Shown in pieces: positions 43,861 through 52,986 of a stretch of 64,000 nt of DNA. This DNA comes from Paenibacillus donghaensis (lineage in GTDB: Bacteria > Bacillota > Bacilli > Paenibacillales > Paenibacillaceae). Below the pieces are notes generated by a model that was not told where the DNA came from, did not search any database, and saw only the letters and a program-made list of their open reading frames with translations. A program made the position numbers and the translations under genes. Every line of letters begins with the position of its first letter. The first letter of the stretch is position 1. The stretch spans positions 1,302,001-1,366,000 of the forward strand of contig NZ_CP021780.1 in NCBI RefSeq assembly GCF_002192415.1, given 5' to 3'.

Positions 43861-44748
43861 TTAAGTAATGGAGGCTTCGTAGATGGCTTGAGTGGATTGT
43901 GCGAGCATGGCGTTGAATTCCTCATCCGATTGCTGATCGCTTAACCCCTGCGATAAAGCGCGGGAGAAGCTGGCGATCAGCCCGTGGTTATGTGCCAGCT
44001 TGTCATTGGCCTCCAATTGAGTATAGCCGCCGGACAAAGCCACAACCCGTACCACATGCGGATCTTCAATGAATTCGCTGTAGAAATTGTCCTCCGTTGG
44101 TATGGATAGTTTAAGCATGACTTTTACGTCTTTGCCAAGGGTGGATAATTGAGTGGAGATTTCCTGTTTTAGAAGCTGCTCCGCTTGTTCTTTATCTGCA
44201 ATGTGAATATCCACTTCCGGTTCGATAATCGGCACCAAGCCATAACTTGCAATTTGGTTAGCGATGGCGAACTGCTGGCGGGCAACTTTTTGGATGCCAG
44301 CAGGATTTGCTTCCTTGATCAGTGAGCGCATCTTGGTCCCGAAGATGTTTTTCTGAACTGCGCGCTTCAGAAGGTCATCCAATCCGGGAATGGGCTTCAT
44401 GAGCTGAACCCCGTTTTCAGGCTCGGCCAGACCTTGATCGATTTTTAAAAAGGGCACAATGCCTTTCTGCTCCCAAAGATAATCGGCGGTTAATTGGCCG
44501 TCAATGAAGCGGTCCATTGTGTTCTCAAAAAGAATAGCACCCAAAATGTGTTTGGAATCAAACGCCGGGCTTTTGATAATACGCGTTCTCATTTCATGCA
44601 CCAGTTCAAACATTTCTTCTTCTTTGGAATAGCGGTCTTCCTGAATACCATATTGCAGCAGTGCTTTAGGTGTGCTTCCGCCGCTTTGATCCAAAGCCGC
44701 AATGAAGCCCTTTCCCGTGTGAATCCGGTCCAATTGGTTCGTATTCAT
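43861..44748 (-). CDS. fda: Class I fructose-bisphosphate aldolase
   Basis: A 295-residue Schiff-base aldolase on the minus strand. ATG at 44748 is chosen because GAAGGGAAGGG precedes it and the product then starts MNTNQLDRIHTGKGFIAALD, as in staphylococcal-type enzymes. Other landmarks are QSGGSTPKAL, LFENTMDRFIDG, VPFLKIDQGLA, IEPEVDIH and KVMLKLSIP, which includes the lysine expected to form the imine. It cleaves fructose 1,6-bisphosphate in glycolysis. It is divergent from a pyruvate kinase gene, 131 bases apart. Confidence 0.95.
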   Translation of the reverse strand: MNTNQLDRIHTGKGFIAALDQSGGSTPKALLQYGIQEDRYSKEEEMFELVHEMRTRIIKSPAFDSKHILGAILFENTMDRFIDGQLTADYLWEQKGIVPFLKIDQGLAEPENGVQLMKPIPGLDDLLKRAVQKNIFGTKMRSLIKEANPAGIQKVARQQFAIANQIASYGLVPIIEPEVDIHIADKEQAEQLLKQEISTQLSTLGKDVKVMLKLSIPTEDNFYSEFIEDPHVVRVVALSGGYTQLEANDKLAHNHGLIASFSRALSQGLSDQQSDEEFNAMLAQSTQAIYEASIT

Positions 44749-44878
44749 GGATGTGTCCCTTCCCTTCCGTAAAATGAATGGCAACTGTTTCAATCATGTA
44801 TAGTTTAGTTAGAATAAACGTACAATGCAAACTAGAGGAAAGACAGGGAAGCAAATCGGGTATGGGAGGTGGGTTCAC

Positions 44879-45988
44879 ATGAGTGTTGATTTGATCTGCA
44901 CGATAGGTCCGGCAAGTTCTTCTCCTGCAGTTCTCAAGGAATTGCTGCTGAGCGGTATGACGATTGCCCGGCTCAATATGTCACACGGGAGCCATGAAGA
45001 GCATGGGCGGGTAATCGAAGTTTTGCGGGCAGCCGCTGCCGAATCGGGACAGCCTGTACGGATTATGGGTGACTTGCAGGGACCGAAAATCCGTCTGATG
45101 AGCGTAAAAGGGGACGCGGTTCGATTAGATGAGGGCCAAACGTTTATCCTTGACCAGTCTGATGAACCGGGAGGCCGGGAGCGCGCAGCGCTCGATAATC
45201 CTGGTGTGATGGAAGATATTTTACAAGGAGCCGCTATCTTAATTAATGACGGGGAAGTCAAGCTTGAGGTGACGGATAAGCATCCGCAAAGGATCACTAC
45301 AAGGGTTATAGTCGGTGGCACGATCGGCAGCCGAAAAGGCGTTAATCTTCCAGGAACGAAAATTCGCTTGCCAGCCATTACGGAAAAAGACAAACAGGAT
45401 CTTCAGTTCCTGCTGGAGCATCATGTAGATTGGATTGCTTGTTCTTTTATCCGTGTGGCGTCGCATCTGGAGGAAATTCGAGAGTTTGTATCCGCTCTGG
45501 GGAAATATAGTCAACCGGGCCTCATTTCCAAAATCGAAACCATTCATGCCGTGCGTAACTTTCCATCCATCATGGAGGCGTCCGACGGAATCATGATTGC
45601 ACGCGGAGATCTTGGCGTGGAGCTGCCTTTTGAGCGAATTCCCTTCATTCAGAAAGCGATTCTTCGCGAGTGCAGCCGATCGAAGACCTATGTAATTACG
45701 GCTACTCAAATGCTGCAATCCATGGTTGATCATCCGGTTCCGACGCGCGCAGAGGTAACAGATGTCTCTCAGGCCGTTCTGGACGGGACTGATGCCGTGA
45801 TGCTGTCAGCTGAAAGCTCGGTTGGCCATTATCCGGTGCAAAGCACAAGAGTCCTGAATACGGTAGCCAAATTTGCAGAGAACATGCGCGAGCAAGGAGA
45901 GAGCGGTTTATCACTGGAGGAGATTTGCTCCGATGCGTTGTTTAATGAGCTCAATAAGAAAGTCGCTATCAATAACCGGTCAGATTAA
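44879..45988 (+). CDS. Pyruvate kinase, short form without the C-terminal domain
   Basis: The start at 44879 has GGGAGGTGGG upstream and gives MSVDLICTIGPASSSPAVLK. The 369-residue product has the barrel motifs ARLNMSHGSHEEH, MGDLQGPKIR, ISKIETIHAVRNF, MIARGDLGVELPFERIPF, VITATQML and DGTDAVMLSAESSVGHYP, plus the B domain. It ends about 50 residues after the last motif, so the usual C-terminal regulatory domain of 100 or more residues is absent. No relic of that domain is seen after the stop. It could be a natural short isoform acting with the aldolase. Confidence 0.88.
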   Translation: MSVDLICTIGPASSSPAVLKELLLSGMTIARLNMSHGSHEEHGRVIEVLRAAAAESGQPVRIMGDLQGPKIRLMSVKGDAVRLDEGQTFILDQSDEPGGRERAALDNPGVMEDILQGAAILINDGEVKLEVTDKHPQRITTRVIVGGTIGSRKGVNLPGTKIRLPAITEKDKQDLQFLLEHHVDWIACSFIRVASHLEEIREFVSALGKYSQPGLISKIETIHAVRNFPSIMEASDGIMIARGDLGVELPFERIPFIQKAILRECSRSKTYVITATQMLQSMVDHPVPTRAEVTDVSQAVLDGTDAVMLSAESSVGHYPVQSTRVLNTVAKFAENMREQGESGLSLEEICSDALFNELNKKVAINNRSD

Positions 45989-46010
45989 TAGGATAATTAG
46001 AACAAACAGA

Positions 46011-46051
46011 GACTCTTAGCTCAGTTGGTAGAGCAGTTGACTCTTAATCGG
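46011..46051 (+). pseudogene. 5' half of a tRNA-Lys gene
   Basis: GACTCTTAGCTCAGTTGGTA, GAGCA and the anticodon arm GTTGA-CTCTTAA-TCGG match a tRNA-Lys (CTT) up to the anticodon stem, then stop at unrelated sequence. A matching 3' half lies at 52987. The acceptor half GACTCTT does not pair well with that 3' half, so the gene is decayed or the halves have different origins. Confidence 0.75.
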
Positions 46052-46120
46052 ACCCACCCCTTGACCATTGTGTAAATTGATCCATGCGCCTCCATGCATC
46101 CATATCCTTGTATGATGGCC

Positions 46121-47167
46121 TCAGGCCTTTAGGTTCGGCAAGCCCTTGAAGCATACCGAAGATTTTCTGACAATAAGCTTGGGTGGAATAATGATTTTAA
46201 CCGGGTCGTTCAGCAAGCCCCCGATTCTGCCCAGCATTTGCCTGGCCGACTCGACGCCCCATTGGTCATGGAATACCGATACTGTGGTCAGCTGCGGCTC
46301 CACCGTCTCCGTCTCCAGCACATTGTCGAACCCGACAATGGCCATGTGCTCGCCGGGTACAAGCCCTTGAAACCGCATACCGATGGTTACGCCCAGCGCA
46401 ATAATATCGTTATGGCAGAAGCAGGCTGTAGGCGGATGATCGAGCAGCAGCGCTTCCTGAATAGCGCGGATGCCTCCTTCGCGGTTAAGCGGGGTGGGTA
46501 TAATCAGCTGCGGGTCCACCTCAAGGCCACATTCCCGCAAAGCGCTGCAATAGCCGTCTATTCGCTCACGGTAAGCCGTATTTCCGGGGGGCATACCGCC
46601 GATGTAAGCAATCCTGCGGTGTCCCTGCTCTACCAGATGCCGGATGGCCAATTGGGAGCCGAGGCGGTAATCTGTTCCGACATAATCCGCACCCGAGCCC
46701 TCGACTTCCCGCCCGATGAGCAGCGCCGGTATTTGCATGGAACGTAATTTGTTAAAAAGCAAAGGCGGTGTGCCAGCCACAGGAGTCAGAATGATGCCGC
46801 ATACACGATTCTCCAGCATCGTTTCCAGCACTTTCTCCTGTTTCTCCTGCGATTCAGAGGACATGCCGAGCAGGAAAGTAAACTGCTGCTCATATAACAC
46901 ATCACTGATCTTCGTAAGCATCTGGTGATAAAATGGATTCTCGATATCTGTAATCACGATTCCCACTGTAGAAGAGCTTTGCGAGCGGAAGCTGGCTGCC
47001 AGCCTGTCGTACACGTAACCAAGCTTCTCCATCGAATCCATAACTTTCTTGTGGGTGCTGGCCTTGATGGATTTGCTGCCCCTGACCACCAGCGATGCTG
47101 TGGCCCTGGAAACTCCGGCATCATTGGCCACATCCTGCAGCGTCACCCGCTTATCCCTTGAAGCCAA
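46121..47167 (-). CDS. LacI-family transcriptional regulator
   Basis: The TTG start at 47167 is preferred because AGGAGGAATGTGAC precedes it and the frame then begins with the DNA-binding domain: RVTLQDVANDAGVSRATASL and VVRGSKSIKASTHKKVMDSM. The periplasmic-binding-like core has VGIVITDIENPFYHQMLTKI, AYIGGMPPGNTAYRERIDGY and VGFDNVLETETVEPQLTTV. The product has 348 residues. It is divergent from the MetNIQ-like operon and may repress it. The effector is unknown. Confidence 0.92.
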   Translation of the reverse strand: MASRDKRVTLQDVANDAGVSRATASLVVRGSKSIKASTHKKVMDSMEKLGYVYDRLAASFRSQSSSTVGIVITDIENPFYHQMLTKISDVLYEQQFTFLLGMSSESQEKQEKVLETMLENRVCGIILTPVAGTPPLLFNKLRSMQIPALLIGREVEGSGADYVGTDYRLGSQLAIRHLVEQGHRRIAYIGGMPPGNTAYRERIDGYCSALRECGLEVDPQLIIPTPLNREGGIRAIQEALLLDHPPTACFCHNDIIALGVTIGMRFQGLVPGEHMAIVGFDNVLETETVEPQLTTVSVFHDQWGVESARQMLGRIGGLLNDPVKIIIPPKLIVRKSSVCFKGLPNLKA

Positions 47168-47262
47168 GTCACATTCCTCCTTTTGTCGCCCGAAACTTTC
47201 TCCGTTTATCCGTATATATTCACAATAGTATATCATAAATTCTATAGTGATAATATTTAGTG

Positions 47263-47291
47263 TTGACAGAGCAATAGTCACCTGCTAACAT
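47263..47291 (+). promoter_or_regulatory. Promoter of the MetNIQ-like operon
   Basis: TTGACA at 47263 and TAACAT at 47286 are 17 bases apart. A perfect palindrome AAGCTGCAGCTT at 47418-47429, in the leader, could be an operator. No SAM riboswitch or T-box is seen in the 175-base leader. Confidence 0.6.
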
Positions 47292-47465
47292 TATCCCGAG
47301 TAAACTTATAGGCATTTATTGTTTTGTCTCTAGGGCAGATAAAATTTTTTTCTCGTAAAATTAGATCGATATAATTTTAAGCGAAAAGGGTTCTTTCTGC
47401 AAGATTTGCTATCCATAAAGCTGCAGCTTGGTGTTGTGGTTGTTTCAGTGAAAGGGGTGCTGCCA

Positions 47466-48419
47466 TTGATTGAGATCAACAATTTGTACAAGTCCTTCGG
47501 CGATAAGCCCGTACTTTCCGGCATTAATGTATCCATCAGAGACGGAGACATTTTCGGTCTTGTAGGCATTAGCGGCGCAGGCAAATCCACGTTGCTGCGC
47601 TGCGTGAACGGGCTGGAAAGCTACGAGCAGGGAACGCTTCTGGTGAACGGGACGGACATCAGCAGCCTTAGCGGTGCCGAGCTTCGCAAATTCCGAAGTG
47701 GCATCGGCATGATTTTTCAGCAATTTTCACTGCTGGAGCGAAAAACTGTGTATGAAAACATCATGTTCCCGATGAAATGCTTCAACTACAAGAAGGAGGA
47801 AGCCGATGCGCGCATTCATGAGCTTCTGAGGCTGGTGGAACTGACGGACAAAATCCATTCCCGGCCCAGCCAGCTTTCGGGCGGGCAGAAGCAGCGGGTA
47901 GCTATTGCCAGAGCGCTGGCTATGAATCCCAACATTCTGCTATGCGATGAAGCCACAAGTGCTCTGGACCCCAATATTACGAAATCCATTCTGGGCCTGC
48001 TGAAGAAGATCAACAAAGAGCTTGGGATTACTATCGTCATTGTGACCCATCAGATGGAGGTCGTGAAGGAGGTCTGCAACAACATAGCCATATTAAGCAA
48101 AGGGGAGCTGAAGGTATCAGGCTCCGTGCAGGACATTTTCCTGAACCGCTCCGAAGCGCTGAACGAGCTGCTGGGTGCCAGCGGCATAGTTAAGCAGGGA
48201 GACAAGGTCCTATTCGAAATGGTGCAGCGTCCGGGCCAAGCAGATCAGCTCTCCCGCTTCGCTCTGACGACGGGAATCCAGTTTGAGGTCGTATGGGGCG
48301 GGCTGGACCGTTACGCCGACAGCATTGCCGGAACGTTCACCCTAGCGGTGGACAAGGGGGATTTCGCAAAGGCTGAGGCGTATCTCGACGAAACCGGCAC
48401 GGAATGGAGGAAGGTGTAA
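47466..48419 (+). CDS. MetN-like ABC transporter ATP-binding protein
   Basis: A TTG start at 47466 is likely, with AAAGGGG properly spaced; upstream starts give a leader without similarity. The 317-residue product has Walker A GISGAGKSTLLRCVNGLE, QQFSLLERKTVYENIMFP, signature LSGGQKQRVAIARAL, Walker [15 protein letters not shown] and H-loop VTHQM. The C-terminal NIL domain (about 235-315) of methionine-type importers is present. It energises uptake together with the next two genes. The substrate may be methionine or a dipeptide. Confidence 0.92.
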   Translation: MIEINNLYKSFGDKPVLSGINVSIRDGDIFGLVGISGAGKSTLLRCVNGLESYEQGTLLVNGTDISSLSGAELRKFRSGIGMIFQQFSLLERKTVYENIMFPMKCFNYKKEEADARIHELLRLVELTDKIHSRPSQLSGGQKQRVAIARALAMNPNILLCDEATSALDPNITKSILGLLKKINKELGITIVIVTHQMEVVKEVCNNIAILSKGELKVSGSVQDIFLNRSEALNELLGASGIVKQGDKVLFEMVQRPGQADQLSRFALTTGIQFEVVWGGLDRYADSIAGTFTLAVDKGDFAKAEAYLDETGTEWRKV

Positions 48420-49081
48420 TGTATAAGTACGATTTCCAGACCTTGCTGGACCGCATTATTCTTCCAGGCTTGCGCGATACCGTGATTATGCTGGGCGGCA
48501 CGGTTGTCACCTGTACCTTCTTTGGTTTTCTGCTTGCGCTTATTCTGATTACGACGGATGTAAACGGCTTGCGGCCAAACCGGCTGGTCTATGAAGTCTG
48601 TAGCGCTATCATCAACGTGCTCCGTTCGGTGCCCTTCATTATTCTGATCATTACGATCATTCCGTTAACACGGTTTATGGTAGGGACGACCATAGGAACG
48701 ACGGCCGCGATTTTTTCCATCACCATTGTGGGTTCCCCGCTTATAGCCAGACTGCTGGAGGGTTGCTTCAAGGAGGTCAATCCCAGTCTGATTGAAGCGG
48801 CCAAATCATTCGGAGCGTCGGATTGGCAAATTACGTTTCATGTCATCGTCAGCGAATCGATCCCGTCCATCGTGTCCCATCTGACATTGGGCTACGTCTC
48901 TCTGCTGGGATTCACGGCTATGGCCGGCACGGTAGGCGCCGGAGGCTTGGGGGCAGTGGCGTTGACCTACGGCTACCAGAACTTCAACGATACCGTCATG
49001 TACAGCACCGTTGTTATTCTCATCATCATCGTTCAATTCATTCAATTTGGAGGCAATGTTCTTTATCGGAAATTAAAATAA
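48419..49081 (+). CDS. MetI-like ABC transporter permease
   Basis: The ATG at 48419 overlaps the MetN stop (TAATG) and has GGAGGAAGG upstream. The 220-residue protein has five hydrophobic helices. Conserved segments are NVLRSVPFIILIITIIPLTR and the ATPase-contact loop EAAKSFGASDWQITFHVIV, followed by AMAGTVGAGGLGAVALTYGY, all typical of MetI. It forms the channel for the MetNIQ-like importer. Confidence 0.94.
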   Translation: MYKYDFQTLLDRIILPGLRDTVIMLGGTVVTCTFFGFLLALILITTDVNGLRPNRLVYEVCSAIINVLRSVPFIILIITIIPLTRFMVGTTIGTTAAIFSITIVGSPLIARLLEGCFKEVNPSLIEAAKSFGASDWQITFHVIVSESIPSIVSHLTLGYVSLLGFTAMAGTVGAGGLGAVALTYGYQNFNDTVMYSTVVILIIIVQFIQFGGNVLYRKLK

Positions 49082-49117
49082 GTGTATGAAATAACCCAAT
49101 GAAAGAGGTATGCCGGT

Positions 49118-49951
49118 ATGAAAAAAACTTCCATTATTGCTCTTGCGCTCGTCTCCGTTCTGTCCCTGAGTCTGCTTGCTGGCTGCGGCAATAACTCCTC
49201 TGAAGGCCAATCGAAAAAAATCGTCATCGGCGTCATCGCCCGCGAACAGCCCGATATCGATTACGTCGCCGAGAAGCTGAAGCCGGAGGGCTACGACATC
49301 GAGGTGCAGGTATTTAACGACAACATTGCACTGAACAATGCTACGGCAGACGGGAGCATCGAAGCCAACTATTTTCAGAATGAAAAGTATATGACCAGCT
49401 TCAACGAAAGTAACGGCACCAGCCTGATCCCCTATGGTCCCAATATTTACACAACCCCCGTTGTATTTGTATCCAAAAAATATAAGAGCGCAGATGAATT
49501 GCCAGAAGGGGCCGAAATTGGCATCGCTAACGATTCTGCAAACCGCGCCAGAGAGCTGCAATTGCTTGCGACGAACGGCCTAATCAAGCTTCGGGAAGGA
49601 GTGGAGCTGCCGACGCTCTTGGATATAACGGAAAACAAGAAAAAGCTTAGCTTTATTGAGATCGATCCACGCAGCCGGGTAGGCGCATTTGCCGATCTGG
49701 ATGCTATGACGGCTCCCTCGATTACGATTTCCCAAATGAATGATCCCGAGGTAACCATCGACAATGCCCTGTTTCAGGAAACGTCTGAGGTATACAAGCA
49801 ATACGGCGGAATTGTGCTGGCCATCAGTAAAGACGCAGAAACCGAAAACAAGGAATGGCTCGATAAGGTCGTAGACATCCTGTCCTCCAAGGAATACGCG
49901 GAATGGCTGCTCAAAACCTACAACGGAGTAAAAAAACCTTACAACCAATAA
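49118..49951 (+). CDS. MetQ/NlpA-family substrate-binding lipoprotein
   Basis: A 277-residue lipoprotein, ATG after GAAAGAGG. The signal peptide ends in the lipobox LLAGC. The mature part has the NlpA motifs IEANYFQNEKYMTSFNE, GEKYKSADELPEGAEIG-like IGIANDSANRARELQLLATN and WLLKTYNGVKKPYNQ near the end. Family members bind L-methionine, D-methionine or small dipeptides. The absence of a methionine riboswitch and the presence of an M20 dipeptidase in the operon favour a peptide or derivative. Confidence 0.9.
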   Translation: MKKTSIIALALVSVLSLSLLAGCGNNSSEGQSKKIVIGVIAREQPDIDYVAEKLKPEGYDIEVQVFNDNIALNNATADGSIEANYFQNEKYMTSFNESNGTSLIPYGPNIYTTPVVFVSKKYKSADELPEGAEIGIANDSANRARELQLLATNGLIKLREGVELPTLLDITENKKKLSFIEIDPRSRVGAFADLDAMTAPSITISQMNDPEVTIDNALFQETSEVYKQYGGIVLAISKDAETENKEWLDKVVDILSSKEYAEWLLKTYNGVKKPYNQ

Positions 49952-49986
49952 TTCCATTACCTATATAAAAAGGAGACCTGATCCCT

Positions 49987-50346
49987 ATGGCAACAGTAGT
50001 AGTATTGGCAAACACATCCCTGAACGACGATGACAAGAAACGGTTTGTAGAAGGAATCGGAGCAGCAGTAACAGAGTCCCTTCGCCTTCCGTCCCACCTC
50101 AAAACCATATTGCTGCAGGAGCTCCCGCGGGCTAACGGCACACCGAAGGATTTCGAGGAAATCACCTTCTTTGTATATACTGCGCCCAACAAGCCTGTGG
50201 AGACGAAGCGCGACCTGGTTCGCAACATTCAGCTTGCGGCAGAAAAGATTTTGACGGGCGTAAATGTAAAGACCATTGTTATTATCAAAGAGCATGCCGA
50301 TGAAAATGTGGGCGTAGGCGGCCAATTGCGGCTGGACCAAATTTAA
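49987..50346 (+). CDS. Small tautomerase-like protein without the N-terminal proline
   Basis: A 119-residue protein, ATG after AAAAGGAGACC, 35 bases after the lipoprotein gene. The pattern NDDDKKRFVEGIGAAVTESL, LRLPSHLKTILLQELP, then VETKRDLVRNIQLAAEKIL resembles the beta-alpha-beta fold of the 4-oxalocrotonate tautomerase superfamily. After Met removal the N-terminus would be Ala, not the catalytic Pro1, so a classical tautomerase reaction is unlikely. The call is tentative. It shares the operon with the importer, AKR and peptidase. Confidence 0.55.
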   Translation: MATVVVLANTSLNDDDKKRFVEGIGAAVTESLRLPSHLKTILLQELPRANGTPKDFEEITFFVYTAPNKPVETKRDLVRNIQLAAEKILTGVNVKTIVIIKEHADENVGVGGQLRLDQI

Positions 50347-50374
50347 GCCAAGGAGCAGTGAAAGGAGCAGTGAC

Positions 50375-51379
50375 ATGAAAAGAATGCAAATCGGCAACAG
50401 CGGAATCGAAGCTTCGGTGTTGACACTGGGCGCCTTCGGCATGGGGGGCGGCTTTCAGTTCCCCGATACCGACGATACGGAATCCATCCGGGCCATCCAT
50501 GCAACACTCGACGCCGGCATCAACTGCATCGATACGGCGCCGGTGTACGGGTTTGGGCACAGCGAGGAAATTGTGGGCAAGGCCATCAAGGGAAGACGGG
50601 ACCAGGTAGTCCTGTCTACCAAATGCGGGTTATGGTGGGGCGATGAGGAAGGCAGCTACCGCTTCACCTGGGAGGGACGGCGGGTCAAGCGCAACCTTAG
50701 CCCGCGCACCATCCGCATTGAGGTGGAAGAAAGTCTGAAGCGGCTTGATACAGATTATATCGATATCTATTACACGCACAACCCTGCTATGGAGCCTTTT
50801 TTGACACCGATTGAGGAAACCATCGATACCCTGATTCAGTTGAAGAAAGAAGGGAAAATCAGGGCCATAGGCGCATCTAACTGCGAGCCCCAGCACATTC
50901 ACAGCTATATCGAGCATGGAGAAATCGCCATTGTACAGAAGAAATACAACATGCTGTCCAGGGAGGCGGAGGCTGAGGTGCTGCCCCTGTGCAAGGACAA
51001 CAACATCAGCTTCCACGCTTATTCCCCTTTGGCCCAAGGGCTGCTCAGCGGCCATATTGGCAAGGGTCATGTGCTGCCCAAGGACGACACGCGCCACGGT
51101 GACCGCTGGTGGCAGGGCGAGGCGTTCCAGTTGGCCGTCGATTTTGCCCAGGAGCTGGCTCTGTTGGCCAAGGAATATAGCATTTCCACAAGCTCTCTGG
51201 CGGTAGCTTACCTAAGAGCGAAGCATGAGCATGTCAATGTGATCCTGGGCATCAGGAAAGAACGGCATCTGCATGAGAATCTGGCGGGCGGCTCTGTCAG
51301 CCTTACAGATGATACAGTGGCCGAAATCGACCGCCGTCTTCAACTGCTTCATGCTGCGGACGCCGGACTAGGTCGGTGA
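50375..51379 (+). CDS. Aldo/keto reductase
   Basis: A 334-residue NADPH-dependent reductase with the catalytic set Asp and Tyr in DTAPVYGFGHSE, Lys in STKCGLWW, and the His in YYTHNPA. Later segments GKIRAIGASNCE and FHAYSPLAQGLLSGHIG are typical of the AKR11/YhdN-IolS type. ATG follows GTGAAAGGAGCAGTGAC. Its stop overlaps the GTG of the M20 gene. It would reduce an aldehyde or ketone related to the imported substrate; the identity is unknown. Confidence 0.93.
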   Translation: MKRMQIGNSGIEASVLTLGAFGMGGGFQFPDTDDTESIRAIHATLDAGINCIDTAPVYGFGHSEEIVGKAIKGRRDQVVLSTKCGLWWGDEEGSYRFTWEGRRVKRNLSPRTIRIEVEESLKRLDTDYIDIYYTHNPAMEPFLTPIEETIDTLIQLKKEGKIRAIGASNCEPQHIHSYIEHGEIAIVQKKYNMLSREAEAEVLPLCKDNNISFHAYSPLAQGLLSGHIGKGHVLPKDDTRHGDRWWQGEAFQLAVDFAQELALLAKEYSISTSSLAVAYLRAKHEHVNVILGIRKERHLHENLAGGSVSLTDDTVAEIDRRLQLLHAADAGLGR

Positions 51380-52839
51380 CAGGGCCCTTTATGGAGGAGT
51401 GGAGCGGCCGGGAACTGGACCAACAGATTACGCAGTTTCTTGAGGCAAACCGGCTTCGGATGATCGGGGATGCCAAGGGCCTGATCCGAATCAACAGCGT
51501 CGGACAAGCCTACGCTCCCGGAAGCTCTCATCCCTTTGGAGAGGGCTGCGCAGCCGCTCTGGATGAAGCCGTCAGACTGATGCTGCGGGAGAAACTGGAC
51601 GTTACAGCCTTTGACGGCTACGGCGTCAAGGGACAGCTTGCTGCTGCCGGGGAACAGGGAAAGGGAAGCATCGGTTTTTTTGCCCATCTGGACGTTGTTC
51701 CGGAAGGTGAAGGCTGGGGCTTTCCGCCCTATGAGCCCTTTGTCCGGGACGGCTATCTCTTTGGCCGGGGAGCCATGGACAATAAAATGGCTGCTGTGGC
51801 GGCGCTGTATGTACTGAAATTTTTTGCGGAGAGCAGTATGAAGCTGGAGCATGGTCTATACCTCTTTCTCGGCTGCAACGAAGAGAACGGGATGCGGGAT
51901 ATCAGGCATTTTCTGTCCAAGCACGAGCCCCCTCTGTTCGGAATTGTGCCTGATGCCTATTTCCCGATTTGCTATGCGGAGAAGGGGATGCTGCGTGCGG
52001 ATTTTGAAGGTGAAGTGAAGGAAGGCAATCTGTTGTCCTTCAGCGGAGGAACGGATTATAACGTGGTTCCCGCCTCAGCTACGGCGCTGCTAGGGGGAGT
52101 TGTTCCTGATCATGCGCGCCGGCTGCTGCCTCCGGCCTTCACGGTGGAATCCGCGCCGGAGGGCGTGCGGATTACGGTTCAGGGCCAGGCGGGACATGCC
52201 GCCTTTCCCGAGGGAACGGATAATGCCGCCGTCAAGTTGGCCGCCGCTCTTGTGGAGAGCGGTCTGATTCAAGGCGCTTCGGCCGTCCGGGCCCTGACCT
52301 TTGTGAAGGAATGCTTCTGCAGCCCTTACGGACATTGCTTGGGCATCGCATTCCGCGATGAGGCGGGAGCAGCCACCAGCAATGCGGGTGCCGTGCAGAT
52401 CCGGGACGGCAGACTCAGCTTGTTATGTGATGTCCGCTACGGAGTCACACAGGACTGCACGGACATACTGGAGCAGCTGGCAAGCGCGGCCACCCGATAC
52501 GGCATGCAGCTGGTCCGCACCGAGGACAGCCCGCCCCATCATATTCCCAAGGATGACCGCTTCGTCGTTGCGCTGTGCGAGCTGGCCAACCGCCAGTTGG
52601 GCACTGATCAGCCCCCTTATGCTATGGGAGGCATAACCCATGCCAGATGGCTTCCGCGGGGCGCAGCCTTTGGTCCCTTGCGCAGGGACCAGCCTTCCGT
52701 CTTTCCAGCCGGGAGAGGAGGGGGGCATCAGCCGGACGAGGCGATTCAATTGGAGACCCTATGGGATGCCTTCCGGATCTATGTAGAGGCGGTCCTGACC
52801 ATTGACAAGCTGTTAAGCGAGGGAGAGCAACCAAGATAA
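51376..52839 (+). CDS. M20-family metallopeptidase (PepV/Sapep-like dipeptidase), possible compensated frameshift
   Basis: A 487-residue enzyme starting at GTG overlapping the AKR stop. Metal and catalytic segments are FFAHLDVVPEGEGWGF, GRGAMDNKMAAVAAL and LFLGCNEENGMRDI, as in PepV-type dipeptidases. A C-terminal HQPDE is also present. Between about 52666 and 52725 the frame reads PLRRDQPSVFPAGRGG, which is unlike the family. The next frame gives CAGTSLPSFQPGEEGG, which leads better into HQPDE. One extra C in CCC and one missing G in the G6 run would explain this. It probably hydrolyses dipeptides taken up by the MetNIQ-like importer. Confidence 0.88.
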   Translation: MTGPFMEEWSGRELDQQITQFLEANRLRMIGDAKGLIRINSVGQAYAPGSSHPFGEGCAAALDEAVRLMLREKLDVTAFDGYGVKGQLAAAGEQGKGSIGFFAHLDVVPEGEGWGFPPYEPFVRDGYLFGRGAMDNKMAAVAALYVLKFFAESSMKLEHGLYLFLGCNEENGMRDIRHFLSKHEPPLFGIVPDAYFPICYAEKGMLRADFEGEVKEGNLLSFSGGTDYNVVPASATALLGGVVPDHARRLLPPAFTVESAPEGVRITVQGQAGHAAFPEGTDNAAVKLAAALVESGLIQGASAVRALTFVKECFCSPYGHCLGIAFRDEAGAATSNAGAVQIRDGRLSLLCDVRYGVTQDCTDILEQLASAATRYGMQLVRTEDSPPHHIPKDDRFVVALCELANRQLGTDQPPYAMGGITHARWLPRGAAFGPLRRDQPSVFPAGRGGGHQPDEAIQLETLWDAFRIYVEAVLTIDKLLSEGEQPR

Positions 52840-52986
52840 ACCGTATAGGATGAATCAAATTTTACTTCATTTAAATTATGACCAACGGGCATGATGCTGC
52901 CGAAGCGTACGAAGCGGAAATCATGTATTCCAGGCGACACCACTCGCTGGGCCGACGAGTTCTTGCGTTTTCCGGTGCAGACCTCC

